Source: Prunella strophiata
Lineage: Eukaryota; Chordata; Aves; Passeriformes; Prunellidae
Length of the DNA stretch: 64,000 nt
Direction: 5' to 3'
Assembly: GCA_036583965.1 (NCBI GenBank)
Contig: JAZBQD010000015.1
Coordinates: 25,704,310 to 25,768,309 of the forward strand
Below, piece by piece: positions 49,881 through 62,900 of the stretch (its first letter is position 1; the number at the start of each line of letters is the position of its first letter). The translations under genes and the position numbers were made by a program. The notes below the pieces were generated by a model. It worked only from the letters and a program-made list of their open reading frames with translations. It was not told the origin of the DNA and did no database searches.

Positions 49881-52800
49881 GGGAAACAGTATTGCATAAG
49901 AACAATATGTAGATAAGAAAATAGATTATTTCCTGGAAGGTAGTGTTTTGAGATTAGTTCAGATCTAGATTTAAGACTGTTCTAAAAGAACTGTGTATGC
50001 TATTTAACTGGGAGCTTTAGAGGGAGAGAACATGTATATTCTTTTGTCTGCTGTTTTTTCTATGCTGAATTAAATCTCTAACCTATCATGAAATAAATAG
50101 AGATCATTCAAAAGAGTTTAGAAACTGTGTTCAAAGGCCTATACAGGAAGAATAAATATTTTGCTTCTGACCCTGTTGACACTGTCAACACCTACAGTGG
50201 ATATTAAAGTATTTTCCTAGCCTTTCCCAAAAGTAACACCCAGAGAAACAGAGTTTCTAGGAACCTCAGTCCAGACTTGCTCTGATTCATTTCTCTGAAA
50301 TACAAGAGAACCTTCTCATAGTGGCAGTGAATGAAATGAAGCTGTTGCAATGCTGCAAACGAGAGTCCCCAGGTGCTCCTTGGCTCCAAGGCACACTGCT
50401 GTTTACAGCAGCCTCTCATTTCCAGGGATGGAAACGCACAATGTGTAAACATGCCGATTATGTGTGAGGCTCCAGTGTGTGGCTAAGGACAGCAGCTCCT
50501 TCCTGCCCTCTCCCCATGCCCTGCAGTCCAGCAGAGGTACAACATACTGACCAGTGTTCCTGCTCCCCACCCTGCCCCCCCCATCCTTCCCACACTGTCT
50601 GCTGCTCCTTCTGCCACCCTCCTCCAAAGCTGGAAGATCTTCCTGCAAATACATCTAAGGCAGCCTGAGCTATAATCCCAGAAACCCTTTTGACTTTGTC
50701 AGTATAGAAGAGTACCCCTAAATAATTATTCCTTTACTTTCTAAAGAAAATGGTGCTATACACCACCTATACCTTGGAAAGCACCACCTATACCTTGGAA
50801 AGTCTACCACTTCTGGAGAAGGAAATATTCACTGACATTCCAGACTGCCCAGCTGGCTGGTTTTGAGCTACCACCAGAAACCTTTCTCTCAGTGTCTGTG
50901 CTCACCACTAAGATGACACTAACTTCTTCTGCAAGCCCTGCTGAAATTATGCTAATTTATATAATTAATGCTATATAATAATTCTAAATTATATAATGAT
51001 AACTCACATTGGCTTTTCTTTTAAGAAAACATGAAGGTGTATATTAAAACCAATTGATTTAAGGAATTTTAAGTAGTTATACCATAAAAGACAGAAATAT
51101 TATAATCATAATGCATCAGAAAATTTAAGCAGGCCCATGCTGAATGTTGACTAGTAGGGCACAATGAATGCTAATTTTCCTTTCTAACTTCTGCTGCAGA
51201 TTTGCTGAATTTAAAAGCCTCTCAACTGCAATAATAACAGTTATGCAATATTTCCTAACTACCCCAAGGCAAACTGAGATCCTGACAGAAAAGCAGTGTC
51301 ACATTTTCTCTTTATTTTGTTTATTCTCATATAGATTCTGCAGGGTATAGATTCTGCAGGATAGATTTATTTTTCCTACATCTATAGAGTCATGTTACCA
51401 TCAGGTAGATACCCTGGTCTGTATGTTGTACCCTGGCCTGTATGGGTATTGGTTTGCATGGTGATTGGTGAAAGAGCTGGTAAATAATTTGCCACACTGT
51501 TTTTTCCCAAGAATTACAGTATTTCAACATCCACCCATGGGTATGTCTATTGTTCATAATGACGACTGAATTACAATTTTGTCCACTGTTCCTGTAATAC
51601 CTATCAATCTGAATAATAAGTCACTTTTGTTAGAATTACTGCCTTTAAGTCAGTGATTCACAATAGCTGAAGCAACAGCTAAGGTCTGTCTCCTTTTGTT
51701 CACATTTCAGAATACCATGACACTGATCATGGTTGCCAAAAATGTCCTGAATTCAATGTGGAAGTATCTGGGTTGAAGGTGAATCAAACCACACAAAGAC
51801 TCAAATGTTTAAGTGTGTTGCAGCACTTACTCCATCATGTCAGTCTTCCCAGTGCAACACATCCTCCTCCTCCTTGTCCTTTTCCTCTTTGCCACTGCTT
51901 AAAGCAGGTGATCTATCTGAGTCCAGCACTGTTATATCCTCTTTCCTGCTCAAGTGGGCTTATGATAGGTTTAAAATGCTTTAAACTGCTGTGAACACAG
52001 ATGTTGGCATGTTGAGTTACTGATCTGTGCTGCTTCTTGTGTGGTTAACTGGCTTAACTCCAGGGAACATAAACTCCACCTGTCCTCTAAGAGACTTCCT
52101 GCCCTGAAGAGCAAATTCTCTTAAACAGGATTTTATTTCCTGATGGATAGACACTTCCATCTGCCAGGTGCATTTTAATTTTCTCAGCTTTACTGGACAT
52201 CATGATGTAAGTCACTTAATCAACATGGTCTGAATTTTCTAGCATGTGATTAGAACATACTCAGAGTTAGGTTTCAGATTTGGACTGATGTTTAAATCAT
52301 ACATGGAATTTTGAATTGCATTACTAAAGTATTCTTGACCTTTCAGTTGATAACTGATTTTTTCCAAATATAGTATTCACCTTAGTATTTTTTTTTCCTT
52401 TCCAAGATGCTTGTTCAGATGCTTGTTTCACCTCATCCATGTCAAAAAAATCAGTTTTCCAAACTTTTTAAAAGGGTTACAAATATATTGGCTACCTGAA
52501 TCCACTTTTAAAAAATACTAAAGTACACAATCTTGTACAGGACACTTAGGATCTCCTAGATCAGGATAATGCTTACTGAACTGCCAGGGAGGCTACAAAG
52601 ATCCATCATTTTCTTTAAATTGAAACTTTGAGTTTTCAGTAATAAATAAATGGAAGATGTATATAATATGTTTTCAAAGAACATAAAAGGACTTTGCATC
52701 TGGTTATTTCCATTGGAGATGCTACATATGTAAACAATATATTTAGCTTCCTTAAAACACATGAAGGAAATACTTGGAACGGAAACCAAACCCATTCCAG

Positions 52801-55800
52801 GATGTTAATGCTTTTAAAATTCAGCTCATATTTATTTTCATCTAGATATGGCTGATTAGAATATATAAAATGTTTGAAATACTCTTCCTAGTGAAAAATG
52901 CTAAATAAATACAGGGTTTTGGTTTTTTTAACTCTGTTCAAAAATTAATTAAATAGTAAGTAATTAATTTACTAGCAATTAGTACTACTAATTAGTATGT
53001 AATTAAATTAAATTATCTATTAATTAGATAGTACTGGATTATATCATGAAGCTGTATGTTGTTCCTTCCAGAAATATGTGAAATTAAAAAATATTTGAAT
53101 TTTTGGTGATGTCTGACCCCTTTTTGTTAAAACTATCCAAACTTAATGAACCTGAAATTTAAATATTTAAAAATTATATTGCTTCATTTCTATGTTGTGT
53201 TAGAAGAAATTTTAGAGTATGCTACTCAATAGGACAGAAGTAAGGCAGAATAACTGTACAGTAAATAAATAGATTATTATCTATCACACCTGCTTCTGGC
53301 ACCTGATAACTGCTTCTCTCTTATTACTTAGAACTTACTTTTAGCTCTCTGAGCTGCCCGTGACTACAAGTAGAACATCTGCAACCTCTGACATTGTAAC
53401 CATGAGATTATATTGTGTACTGAAAAAGATGCACCTCAAGCTGGTCGAAGGTGTGACAAGATTAATTCCAGCAAGATTCCAGAAAGAATTATTTCATTGG
53501 TTTGGTTGATGGAGGGTTCATATTTCTTGCCTTGATATTACTTTGGATATTCTTTTCTCTTCACTGGAGGAAGGAGTTAGATATGAAATAAAGGCATTTT
53601 TCAACTAAAACGCTTTTGGAGCATTTGAATGAATAAAATATTAAAAGATACTTGCCAGGAAAGTAAAGACTTCAATTATCCCTAAATCATTAAAATAATT
53701 AGGTTTGAAACAAAATTTTATTTTATTCATTAATTTGCTATTCAAAATAATTTAGATTTATTTTTTTTTTTTTTTTTTTTTTGCTGCCCTTCAAATGTTG
53801 TCATTCTAGAAAATAAGTTGTGGACATCTGAGTTAATAGTGTAAAAAAAAAAAAAGTAGCAGAATACTAGAAATAAATCATATTTTGGTTTTCTTTAAAA
53901 AACTCCAAAACAACCAACCAAACAAAAAAACCACCACCACCAAAAAAATCCCAGAAACCTGCTATAGGTCACTCTACATGAAAAACTACTCTGAACTCAG
54001 AATTTGCCAAATGCCAATTGCAACACTTTCAATACAAGTGATGCAAGTGTTTAATCCCTGTGTTCCACTATCAGAGGATCTAGAAGGCACATCTTTTTGT
54101 AACCAAAGGGATTTCTGGGTTTTAAGATAGAATGAACCGGTTCAGAAATATGCATAAGCTCTGATGGGACAGGAAGGCTTTTGCAGAATTGAATTTTATT
54201 CTTTATCATTAATTTAACATCAGTTTGGAGCCTAAAAAGAAAAGGCCAGTTGCCAGAAAAAATAAATAATGTGCATGTTAATGTTACTACCTGACCTGGA
54301 AAATATTTCCATGTTCTGCAGTGGTCTGTCATTTTTAATTTGAAGTCATAAGGAAATATAATTAAGCTGGATTTCTCATTAATAATAGAACTTTTGAAAT
54401 GAGTAAAAATTAGGCCACCTTCAAGTTGCTATAACACAGCATGCTTAATTAGAAAATTTAGTTATTTCTCTCTACAAAATGGTAGAGGCAGAAAGATTCC
54501 CAAGAGTGAGGTAAGACTTTCATTTGAAGTTAAACTGATTCCAATTGTTCAGGAAATGGTTGGACTCTGAGAAAGCACCATTTGTATTAATGCTTTTAAA
54601 TTAAACCTTTATAATACATCTTGCACTTCTGTACCACCTTCATCCCATCTTTAACACCAACATCCAGAACCATCACTGAAAGCAGAATTGGATGTGGAGA
54701 CTCAAGAACTGTAACTGATGGACCAGTGTTCCCTAAAGAAATTCCGTGGAAAGGAAGGGAGGCTTTTGAGGAAGACAAAAGCAGTTAAGAGGAAGTGATT
54801 TTCTCAATGGTTTAGCAGCTTCATTTCACATGAGTGACACATCCTGGTCTAGTTTCTACACCAGACTTTTTCTTTCTCACTGGACTTCCACTGCTCAAAA
54901 AAATCAGTGTACAAAATGTCTCTGCAGAGCAGAAAATTTTCCCCAAGTGCTCTGCAAGAGTGGAGTCACTGCTACTGCCAAAAAATGGTGCAGCGAGTTT
55001 TTGTCAGACTCTCTGTTCATGGTCAATGTTGTTGAATAATGAATTAAACTGGAGAGAATCTGATGAGCAAAAATAAGTGTAATACATGAAATTTTGTAAC
55101 ACTGTGAATTCAGGGCAGAAACTTGTAGCCATCCACAGCTCACTAAGTCTGAACACTAAGTTGTGTAGTTGACATGCTGCTGTTTCTTAAGAGGCATAAT
55201 TGGATGTCTGCAGCTACCTATGGAAATTTTACAGAATATTTTTTGCATGTTTAGTTCTTCTCTTGCAAATGAACAGTACCCTGTTCTACTTATTACCTCC
55301 AAAAATTGAAAAATAGCTTTTGCCGTTATATATTCTTTTCTTGTCAGCCTTACTATTCAATATTTATGAACATGAGGAAATCAAGATATCTGTCCCCCCA
55401 CACTTGCATTTTCTGTGTAATATTTTTTATTTTCTACCAGTTGCACTCCTGTCCTCTCTGAAACACATTATTTTTTGATATTCTCCATACATAACAATTT
55501 AAGATGCTTGATGGAACTACAGTTTTTATGTGAGATTAGGTTTTTATGTTAAACAGATATGATTTAACAGCAGGTGTCATGCACATATATTGGTTTTGAT
55601 TATCTAACGAACTTCACATCTGTCACCTATGAAAAGAAAGTATTTTCTTCCTCTTCTGAAACAAAATGGAAAAAAAAAACTCAAGTTGGATTTCAACCTC
55701 CTTACTTAAATATATTGAAGGAAGACGAGATCTAAAAGAAAAAATGCAGCGATAATCCTGATGTAATATGTTTGAGTTTGGATTGAAGCCTAAAGTTCCT

Positions 55801-56231
55801 TCCCCCACTGCTGTAATTTAACCTTCAGTCCGGATTCAATCTGCTCTTTAACAGGCTTATCTAAAAGGATAATGTTTAAGGCAAAGTTTTGTAAAGTTCT
55901 ACTAAAATGTTCCTGTTATTAATTTATGAAGATATTGAGGATAACGGTAAGATTTTTAAGAGTTTATAAGTAACTTTGTTTTTTAAGGAAAGAGGCTTAT
56001 GTGTATGTATATGCATGAAGCCTCTTATCAGCTTTTAGAGCCTCTGTCCCATCTCAATCATAATAAATGGAAAAGTGCAAGATATTGTTTCTATGAATCA
56101 TAAAAACAGAGTCTTGGATAAAGCAGAAAAACTGTATTAGGGAGAGGTTATAGTGTGCAACCCTTACATTTCATAGAGAGAATCTGACCCAGGAACTCAC
56201 ATTCAATATACAAATCAATAGGAAAGTGAGC
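49881..56231. other. intergenic, no gene seen
   Basis: AT-rich overall. A C/T-rich, GC-higher patch lies at about 50480-50650 and explains the ORFs on both strands there. Small tandem duplications occur at 50761-50802 (21 bp x2, caccacctataccttggaaag) and 51331-51361 (about 16 bp x2, atagattctgcaggg). A T22 run is at 53761-53782, and an A/C-rich tract at about 53896-53955. No coding gene recognised. Confidence 0.55.
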
Positions 56232-56567
56232 TTAGTTGCTCCTGTTCCTCACAACATCATATTTATGGTACTTAACTCTGCAGTAATCATTTTGAGAGAG
56301 CAAACTTTGACTTTTGTGTTCATTAGCAATGATGTCATTCACTTCATTCAAGGAGTCTGCAAACCACATTACAGCCTTTCCTTTCTTGACAAAAAGCTGA
56401 GAGGGCTCATACAAAGCATCTTCCACCCTGATCAAAGTTACAGCATTCTTTTTTCCCATCCCTGTCTCATTCTCGAAATTCCAATTTCTCCAAACAAGAC
56501 AAATTAAAAAATAAAAAATATATAAGAAACCACTATATGTTATGAAACAAAACCTAGGAAATGACAT
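56232..56567 (-). CDS. unrecognised minus-strand ORF, possible exon or processed-pseudogene remnant
   Basis: An open frame of 111 codons ends at the stop complement at 56232-56234. Its first ~30 residues are hydrophobic and aromatic and look like translated AT-rich DNA. The rest (from about 56470 down to 56235) has a balanced, soluble-protein-like composition with segments such as ALYEPSQLFVKKGKAVMWFA and SLLSQNDYCRVKYHKYD. In minus orientation a T-rich stretch ending 'tgtcttgtttggag' precedes this better part and could be a splice acceptor. I recognise no domain. There is no poly(A) signal immediately after and no partner exon nearby. A chance ORF remains the likeliest reading. Confidence 0.15.
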   Translation of the reverse strand: MSFPRFCFITYSGFLYIFYFLICLVWRNWNFENETGMGKKNAVTLIRVEDALYEPSQLFVKKGKAVMWFADSLNEVNDIIANEHKSQSLLSQNDYCRVKYHKYDVVRNRSN

Positions 56568-59500
56568 TGAACAAAAGACATGACTGATTGTTTAAATCTC
56601 TAAAGGAAAAGCAGTTAAAACCATGGGATTCATAAGATGCACAAATGACCAGCCTTTTTGACTATATCATCTCTTTCCATAATTTCATGAAGAGATAGGA
56701 TTATTTTTCCTGAAGGCTTCCCATGATTTTCTGGATAAATCTTTTACTTTTTAATGTGGTTCTTCTCTCTCCTCCAACAGGCTAGGAACCTAATTCAAAT
56801 GCTTTATAAACATTTTTTGTTGCAGTTTTGTAGATAGGAGACTAAACGTAGCATATAGCCCAAACAGCTTTCACATCTCTCCTCATCCTGTAACCAGTAA
56901 CTGCTATTGATGCTATCACAACAAATTTTCTCAAGAGGGGAAAAACAGTCTAAGGATTAGAGTGTGCAATTTTCAAGATCTGATTTTGATTCTCTGCTGT
57001 CCCACAAATACATTATGTGATACTGAGACCATACCTACAACAGGATTGAGGTTCAAAAAGTAAGATTTAATGACATTTAGAGACCTAACCTTTCATTAGA
57101 GCAATCTGCATGACCCAATAGTTCTGTTTGCTCTGGAAAATTTATCACAAGTTTGGAAATGTCTCATCCGGAAATTTTGCATGGAAATGGAAACTCCATG
57201 AACAAAAAAAATCTATTGAACATTAATAAAAGTTCAAAAACTTTATTCTCTGAAGTCCTGAGAAGGAAACCTTTTTAAATCAATGTCCTCATAAGTCTGA
57301 GCTCTTTTAAAGAAGACTGTGTGGTATCTGATATTTTAACACTTATATAACAATTGATCTGATCACTAAGCAGGCATCTTTATTCTTTTTGCAGGCAGAT
57401 ACACCTCCAGCATCACGCAATTTTCCTATAAAGATTTCCAATGTAGACATCATAATTGCACTATTTATCTTAAACTACTCATGCATTTGAGTAATATTCT
57501 CTGTAGCTGGCCAGTGATTACACACCAGATGTGAGAAACAAAGAAACTGGAAACCACAACAGATAGAGTAAATAGGGAAAAAAAATTCAGTAAATTAACT
57601 AAAGCAAGTCCTGCCACATAATTTCGTGTGAATTATGCAGTCCTTTTAGATACTGTTGCTTGTGGTTCCTTTGAAAATTTATTTATCTGGTGGAGGAATT
57701 TTCCTTTTCTCAGGGAAAATTTAAAATGGATTTAACTCATAGTTCAGATGCAGATCTAGCAGGATTTTAAAATCATTAATAAATGGCCAAATATTTCATA
57801 CTTGCTTCTATAGCATTCTATGCTAAAAATGAAATTTTGGTGAATTTCAGGTATATATGACTGTAGTCTCAACATTTCAAAGCTCCTGACACTTCTTCTT
57901 TCTCATGGAGGCTCTATATTAGGTAAACTGAAATATTCAAATTGCTCACAAGATACAGGGGTTAATGTATGCAAACCCACTTCTGTCTTAAATAAATGAC
58001 TTAGAAATCAGAGCTAAATTGGACAGTGGTAAGGTGGCCTTTCATTTGCTTCCAAACACAGAGTATACTGAAAAATTGGCATAACCTCTTGTAGTCTACA
58101 GCAGGGTTAGGGGCTTTGGAAAAAAAGATCCTTTGGAGAATATCTTCCGTGGGAAATGAATACCAATAATTTTCCTGTTCATCTTACTTGGATATTCTCC
58201 AAGCTTTTTATAAGAGAGGGAGAGTTGGGGGGAGGAATTTAGGAATAAAAGAGTGGGAAAAGAAAACTTTAAGCAGCTTCAAAAGAATACTAATTGTAAT
58301 GAGTGAAAGCTCTCCCAGCCACACAGTCTGGAGAGTGCATAAGTACTAGTACTTAGACAGGGGGAAAACATCTAAAGCACTTGTTACTCTTAGACACTTT
58401 GGGGCTTCAGATAGGAGAACAATTGTAAGCTTAAGGTTGGTATTTATATTTTTAAACACTAAATTGTGGTAATTTTTGGACTGCACTATAACATAATGTA
58501 GAACAAACTCAAATAAACAATTTTGTTATAAATAACATGATTTATAGCTTTTTCTTTCAACATTTGTTTTTATGCCCTAGAGTATTTTCTTAAAGAAAAA
58601 ATTAACTTATTTTTTGCTCCCCTAGAACATTTTGTTTAAGCAACTTGCTCTTTATCACAGGTTCTTGGATGTTTTATAAGGGGAAAAATGTTTGTCCAAA
58701 TTTACAATGAAAACATTTAAGGATCCTGTACTATACTAACACTGTATATCAATGTATTGCTGTGACATTGCTGTTGTGGGAAGAGTTACAGAGGTTTAAT
58801 TGAATTACCTCGTCCTGCAATTTCTAATAATGGCAAATCAGATTTTTTTTAAAATGAAATATTTATTAAGACAAATGGACAGACAAAAGATAACAGATAA
58901 AAGATCTTAATCAGAATAACTACACAGTATAAAACTAAAAGAACTACTAGTGGATTATGTATGTTCAATGGAGACAAAAGTATATTACAATAAAGTATTA
59001 GTTAAATACTGTGAGATATAAGAATGAAGTAATGACTTTCACTGAATTTTCTTGCAATTTATATCAATGCAAGAAGATAAAACCAAATCCAGAGCTTTTT
59101 AGTCTTTAGAACTTTGGAGTTTGTGTAATATAAATGTGTGGAGCTTGAAGTTTTCAATCTTCTTTTATTTTCTAGCTTTCATTTTCTAACTTAAAAATTT
59201 GAAATGAAAACAGTCAAAAAATGTCTAGTTTTTACCGGTCAAGTGCCACATGCTCACTCTTTCTTGGCACAGGAATGGCCTCTGGTATGCAGAGGGAATT
59301 ACTCCACATTCAAAGAATAAACTTGTTTGACAGTGTGCAAATTTTCTCTTAGGAAACTGTACTTTTCCACTGCATAACTAGACTGAGTATCTTGCATATA
59401 CCTTGTGTGCTGAGGTCTTCTCATTACTTTTGAAAGTATGTCTAGAAATGATCTATTCTATATTCTCTTTTTTAATGAAATAGTTATTTAAAAAGAATAT

Positions 59501-59612
59501 TTCTAAATCATAACTTGTGACCTGAGGGTTATAGAATAAATGGTCAGAACTCTTCACTGCATTCTGGTGTTCCTTGTGCTGTCCCAGTGCATAGCCCTGC
59601 TTTCCCTCACAT
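56568..59612. other. intergenic, no gene seen
   Basis: AT-rich. Nothing recognised. Confidence 0.5.
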
Positions 59613-59724
59613 GACACTTTATATGTTTGCTTGTGTGTTAATCCTGCACACTCCAGGCTCCTGCATAGGACACTTTATATGTTTACTTGTGTGTTAATCC
59701 TGCACACTCCAGGCTCCTGCATAG
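59613..59724. repeat. 56-bp tandem duplication
   Basis: Two adjacent copies (59613-59668 and 59669-59724) differ at one position (gtttgc versus gtttac). The next bases (gactcttt) resemble the start of a third copy. Near-identity means a recent duplication. Confidence 0.97.
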
Positions 59725-59819
59725 GACTCTTTAATCCCTTTAGATTTCTGCAGTAATTTATTAAAATATATCACAATATGCTTGAGAACCACAGATTTTA
59801 ATCAAGCGAGCATATCTAT

Positions 59820-59862
59820 TACATACGTACATATATACACATATATACATATATACATATAC

Positions 59863-59894
<32 letters not shown>

Positions 59895-59928
59895 ATTTAT
59901 TTATTTATTTATTTATTTATTTATATAA
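59820..59928. repeat. compound AT microsatellite (ACATAT)n-(TA)n-(TTTA)n
   Basis: About 110 bases made of tacatata words, then a TA run, then about eight TTTA units. Low complexity, probably unstable in length. Confidence 0.95.
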
Positions 59929-62900
59929 TTTTTTAAAGAACCACACTTATTTTTAGGTATTAATCCAGTTAAACTAAAGCCTTCTTTTATCTCTTGATCA
60001 TAATGTTTAAGAAAAAAGCATTATTCAGTATTTCACAAGCCCTACACGTCTAGTCAGGCTTGTGTATTCAAGCATAAATCAAATATGGATAATAAAGGCT
60101 CTGGCTCCAGGCTGCACAGGTTGAGATGGAGAAGACCTTTCCATGAATGCATAGGTTTTATGCAATTGAAACTTCTAACTAGCTCTTTGTCAGTTCCTGG
60201 ACCACTCATCTCCTGCAGAGTCAGCAGATCTGGAAGAAATACTTTTGCTCAATGCCTAACAGATGGTGCCACTTTAGACTGACTCAGCACTGGGGCTACA
60301 AATATTTCAAAAGAGATTTAAAGATTTTGTTAGCTTTTACTTTCTTAGCTCACAACATATTTTGACAAAAATATGGGGGAAATTACTTTTATTTTCTGAA
60401 TTGGACAGAAGACTGTGGATATTACATACTTGAAAGAGATTTGTTGCTCTCCTTGCAATGATTGCTGTTCCCTTTCTCACACCATGTTTGCATCATTTCC
60501 CAACAATGTTCTACAAATAAGAATTAAGATTTCTTGTGCAAGAGCCAATTACTTATATCTAGCACATAATCAGTCATGACAGTTATTCATGACAACCACA
60601 TAGAGCAGAGCCACGGAACTGGAGTGACACCTTATCTCTTCACTCATGGAAGAAATGGCCCCCACCTAAGAGAACTTCAGCCAATAAAGAACAGACAAAA
60701 GAACGGGGATTAAAGAATGCTTGCACTTCCAAAACATCAGGAGAAGCCTTGTATTTCACTAGACATCATCTGAAATTCCAGTCATGCCCTCTCCTCTGGA
60801 GCTGACTTACTTGCAGACAAGCCAAATTAACTCTTTTTCATTCTCTACTCTGTGTTTTTAGAAAGAAGATTCTGTGGATCTAAGACTGTGTCTCACAGTG
60901 GATTGGAAACTTACTCTATGACAGAGATTCTTAAATGTTTTTTCTAAAAAAAAATAATGTTAATGAATGATTAAATTGACTGACAGATATTCCTTAGATT
61001 ATCTTCTATTATATTATTTTTATTTCAACAGTTGGCTTCATAAAGTGCAAGATACACATTCATTGTAGTGCTTGCTCACCATCAAGACCATTTTTCTTCA
61101 TTCCTACTTTTGCAGTTTGGAACGTGTTTCATAGAAATCCCATGGCACAAATCTCTTTTGCACTTGCAAATTCCTTCACTTGCAGGCTGATAATACAAGC
61201 ATGACTTTCTGTCACATTAACACATTGGTTAAGTTTTCATTTTATAAGAATGGAACACAAACAATTCCGGCCTCAGGGACAATGTGAGGAAAGTCATTGA
61301 TGGACTTCTTCCTGTGTTATCCCTTGCATGTACTTGTTTATCTGCTATCTTTTGTGTGTAAATTTTGGGTTGCATCATCCCAGTTTCTTATATCACATTT
61401 ATATGGCATAACAAACACCTTGCTAAACTCCTATTCCCCCAACTTCACTGTCAAAAAGACATCGATTCAGTGATGAATCCTAAATAAAGGTAACAAAGAA
61501 GAAACAACTATATTATATTTCCAGCTCTATGAACAACCTTACAATGTAGGAGAAAATCCCATCAAAAGCATATTATAAAGAGAGAACAGTCTCTTATAAA
61601 AAAGTAAATCTGTGGTGGCATGGCTAAGACTGACTCAAACAACTTAAGGGTATATACCATTCCAACTGCTAGCTGTAGGTACACCTGGCTACTCATGTTG
61701 CTTCATGAGTCCCCATCTATCCTGTAAAAATTTAATTTTTCATGAATGATGTCAAATGAGGTAGATAATGTTAGAATCTCCCATGTTTGCTATCAGATAA
61801 AATGACTTAACCTTCATAGCTGTAAACTTATGCAGTTATTTCTCAAGTCCTTCCTATACAAAACAATAACATTTTATCCAATTTTATCCAATGGAATGTT
61901 TTTGTTTAGGTTTCAGTTCCTTGGCCAACTTGCAATCTGTAAGATTTTAGAAAATGCCCATTCCTAGTAAACTAATTTAATGTAGGCTAAATTTTAATTG
62001 TGTAAACTTAAAACACTTTCTAAAAGCAAGTAGAGTTGACCACTACTAGAGTGAGGATTTATTTATCTCTTTTTCTGCTGTTGTAAAACATTTCAAAGGC
62101 ATAAAATGCAATTCAAATCTCAGCATGTAGCTATCTCTAATCAGAATAGAGAGTGAAAAGCTCAGTGATGACAATTTCATTTTAGACCTTCTTTAAATGC
62201 ATTCCTAGAAAGGACCCAGGATCAAAGTCAAAACAAAATTTTAATTTTCAATGGTCATCTTTTAAAGATCCCCTAATTACAAAAAAATAATAAAAAATCT
62301 TCCTGGTTCCAGCCAGGAAGGGATTAATTTTTTTTGCAGCCGCTCCTTTTCCAGAAGGAACATGGCTAGGACCTGGTGGTTATTCTGTATCACCTCACAC
62401 CATGCAGAGTGGGGCAGGGGAGGAAGGGATTCCCTCTGGCAGGAGTCAGGTCCTCTAAGGCATTGTGGCAACCATGTGAATCACTTGCCTGTCTTCTATG
62501 CTCTCTTCTTAATATTATTGATGTTACTGTTCATTTTCTTATCCAATTGCTGTCTCCAGGAAAATCTTTTTATCTCAACCCCTGATCTTTACCTTCTGTG
62601 TCTCCAGTTCTCCTCTCCAGCCTGCTGCAAGGGGAAGGGGAGGGAGATGGGAAAGTGAATAAGCAGCACATGGTTTGGAGTCTTTCAGTAGGAATCCTAA
62701 ACTGGGGACTACCATTCCTAAACCAGGTCATGTGGAATGCATTATGGCTGTAAATTTCAAAAGAGCCTAGGAAGCCTGACATGTTTGGTGGAAAATATGA
62801 ACATATCAACAATTTTGAAGTTTGGTTGTTCTATACCTTATGAGGCTAGAAAAAAATAAGTGTGATATTAGCTTCCAAGGAAAAATGCATATGCAAACCA

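Noticed and set aside
53761..53782. T22 run considered as a Pol III terminator of a small RNA gene.
   Set aside because: No A/B box-like promoter or foldable small RNA was seen upstream; long T tracts are common here.
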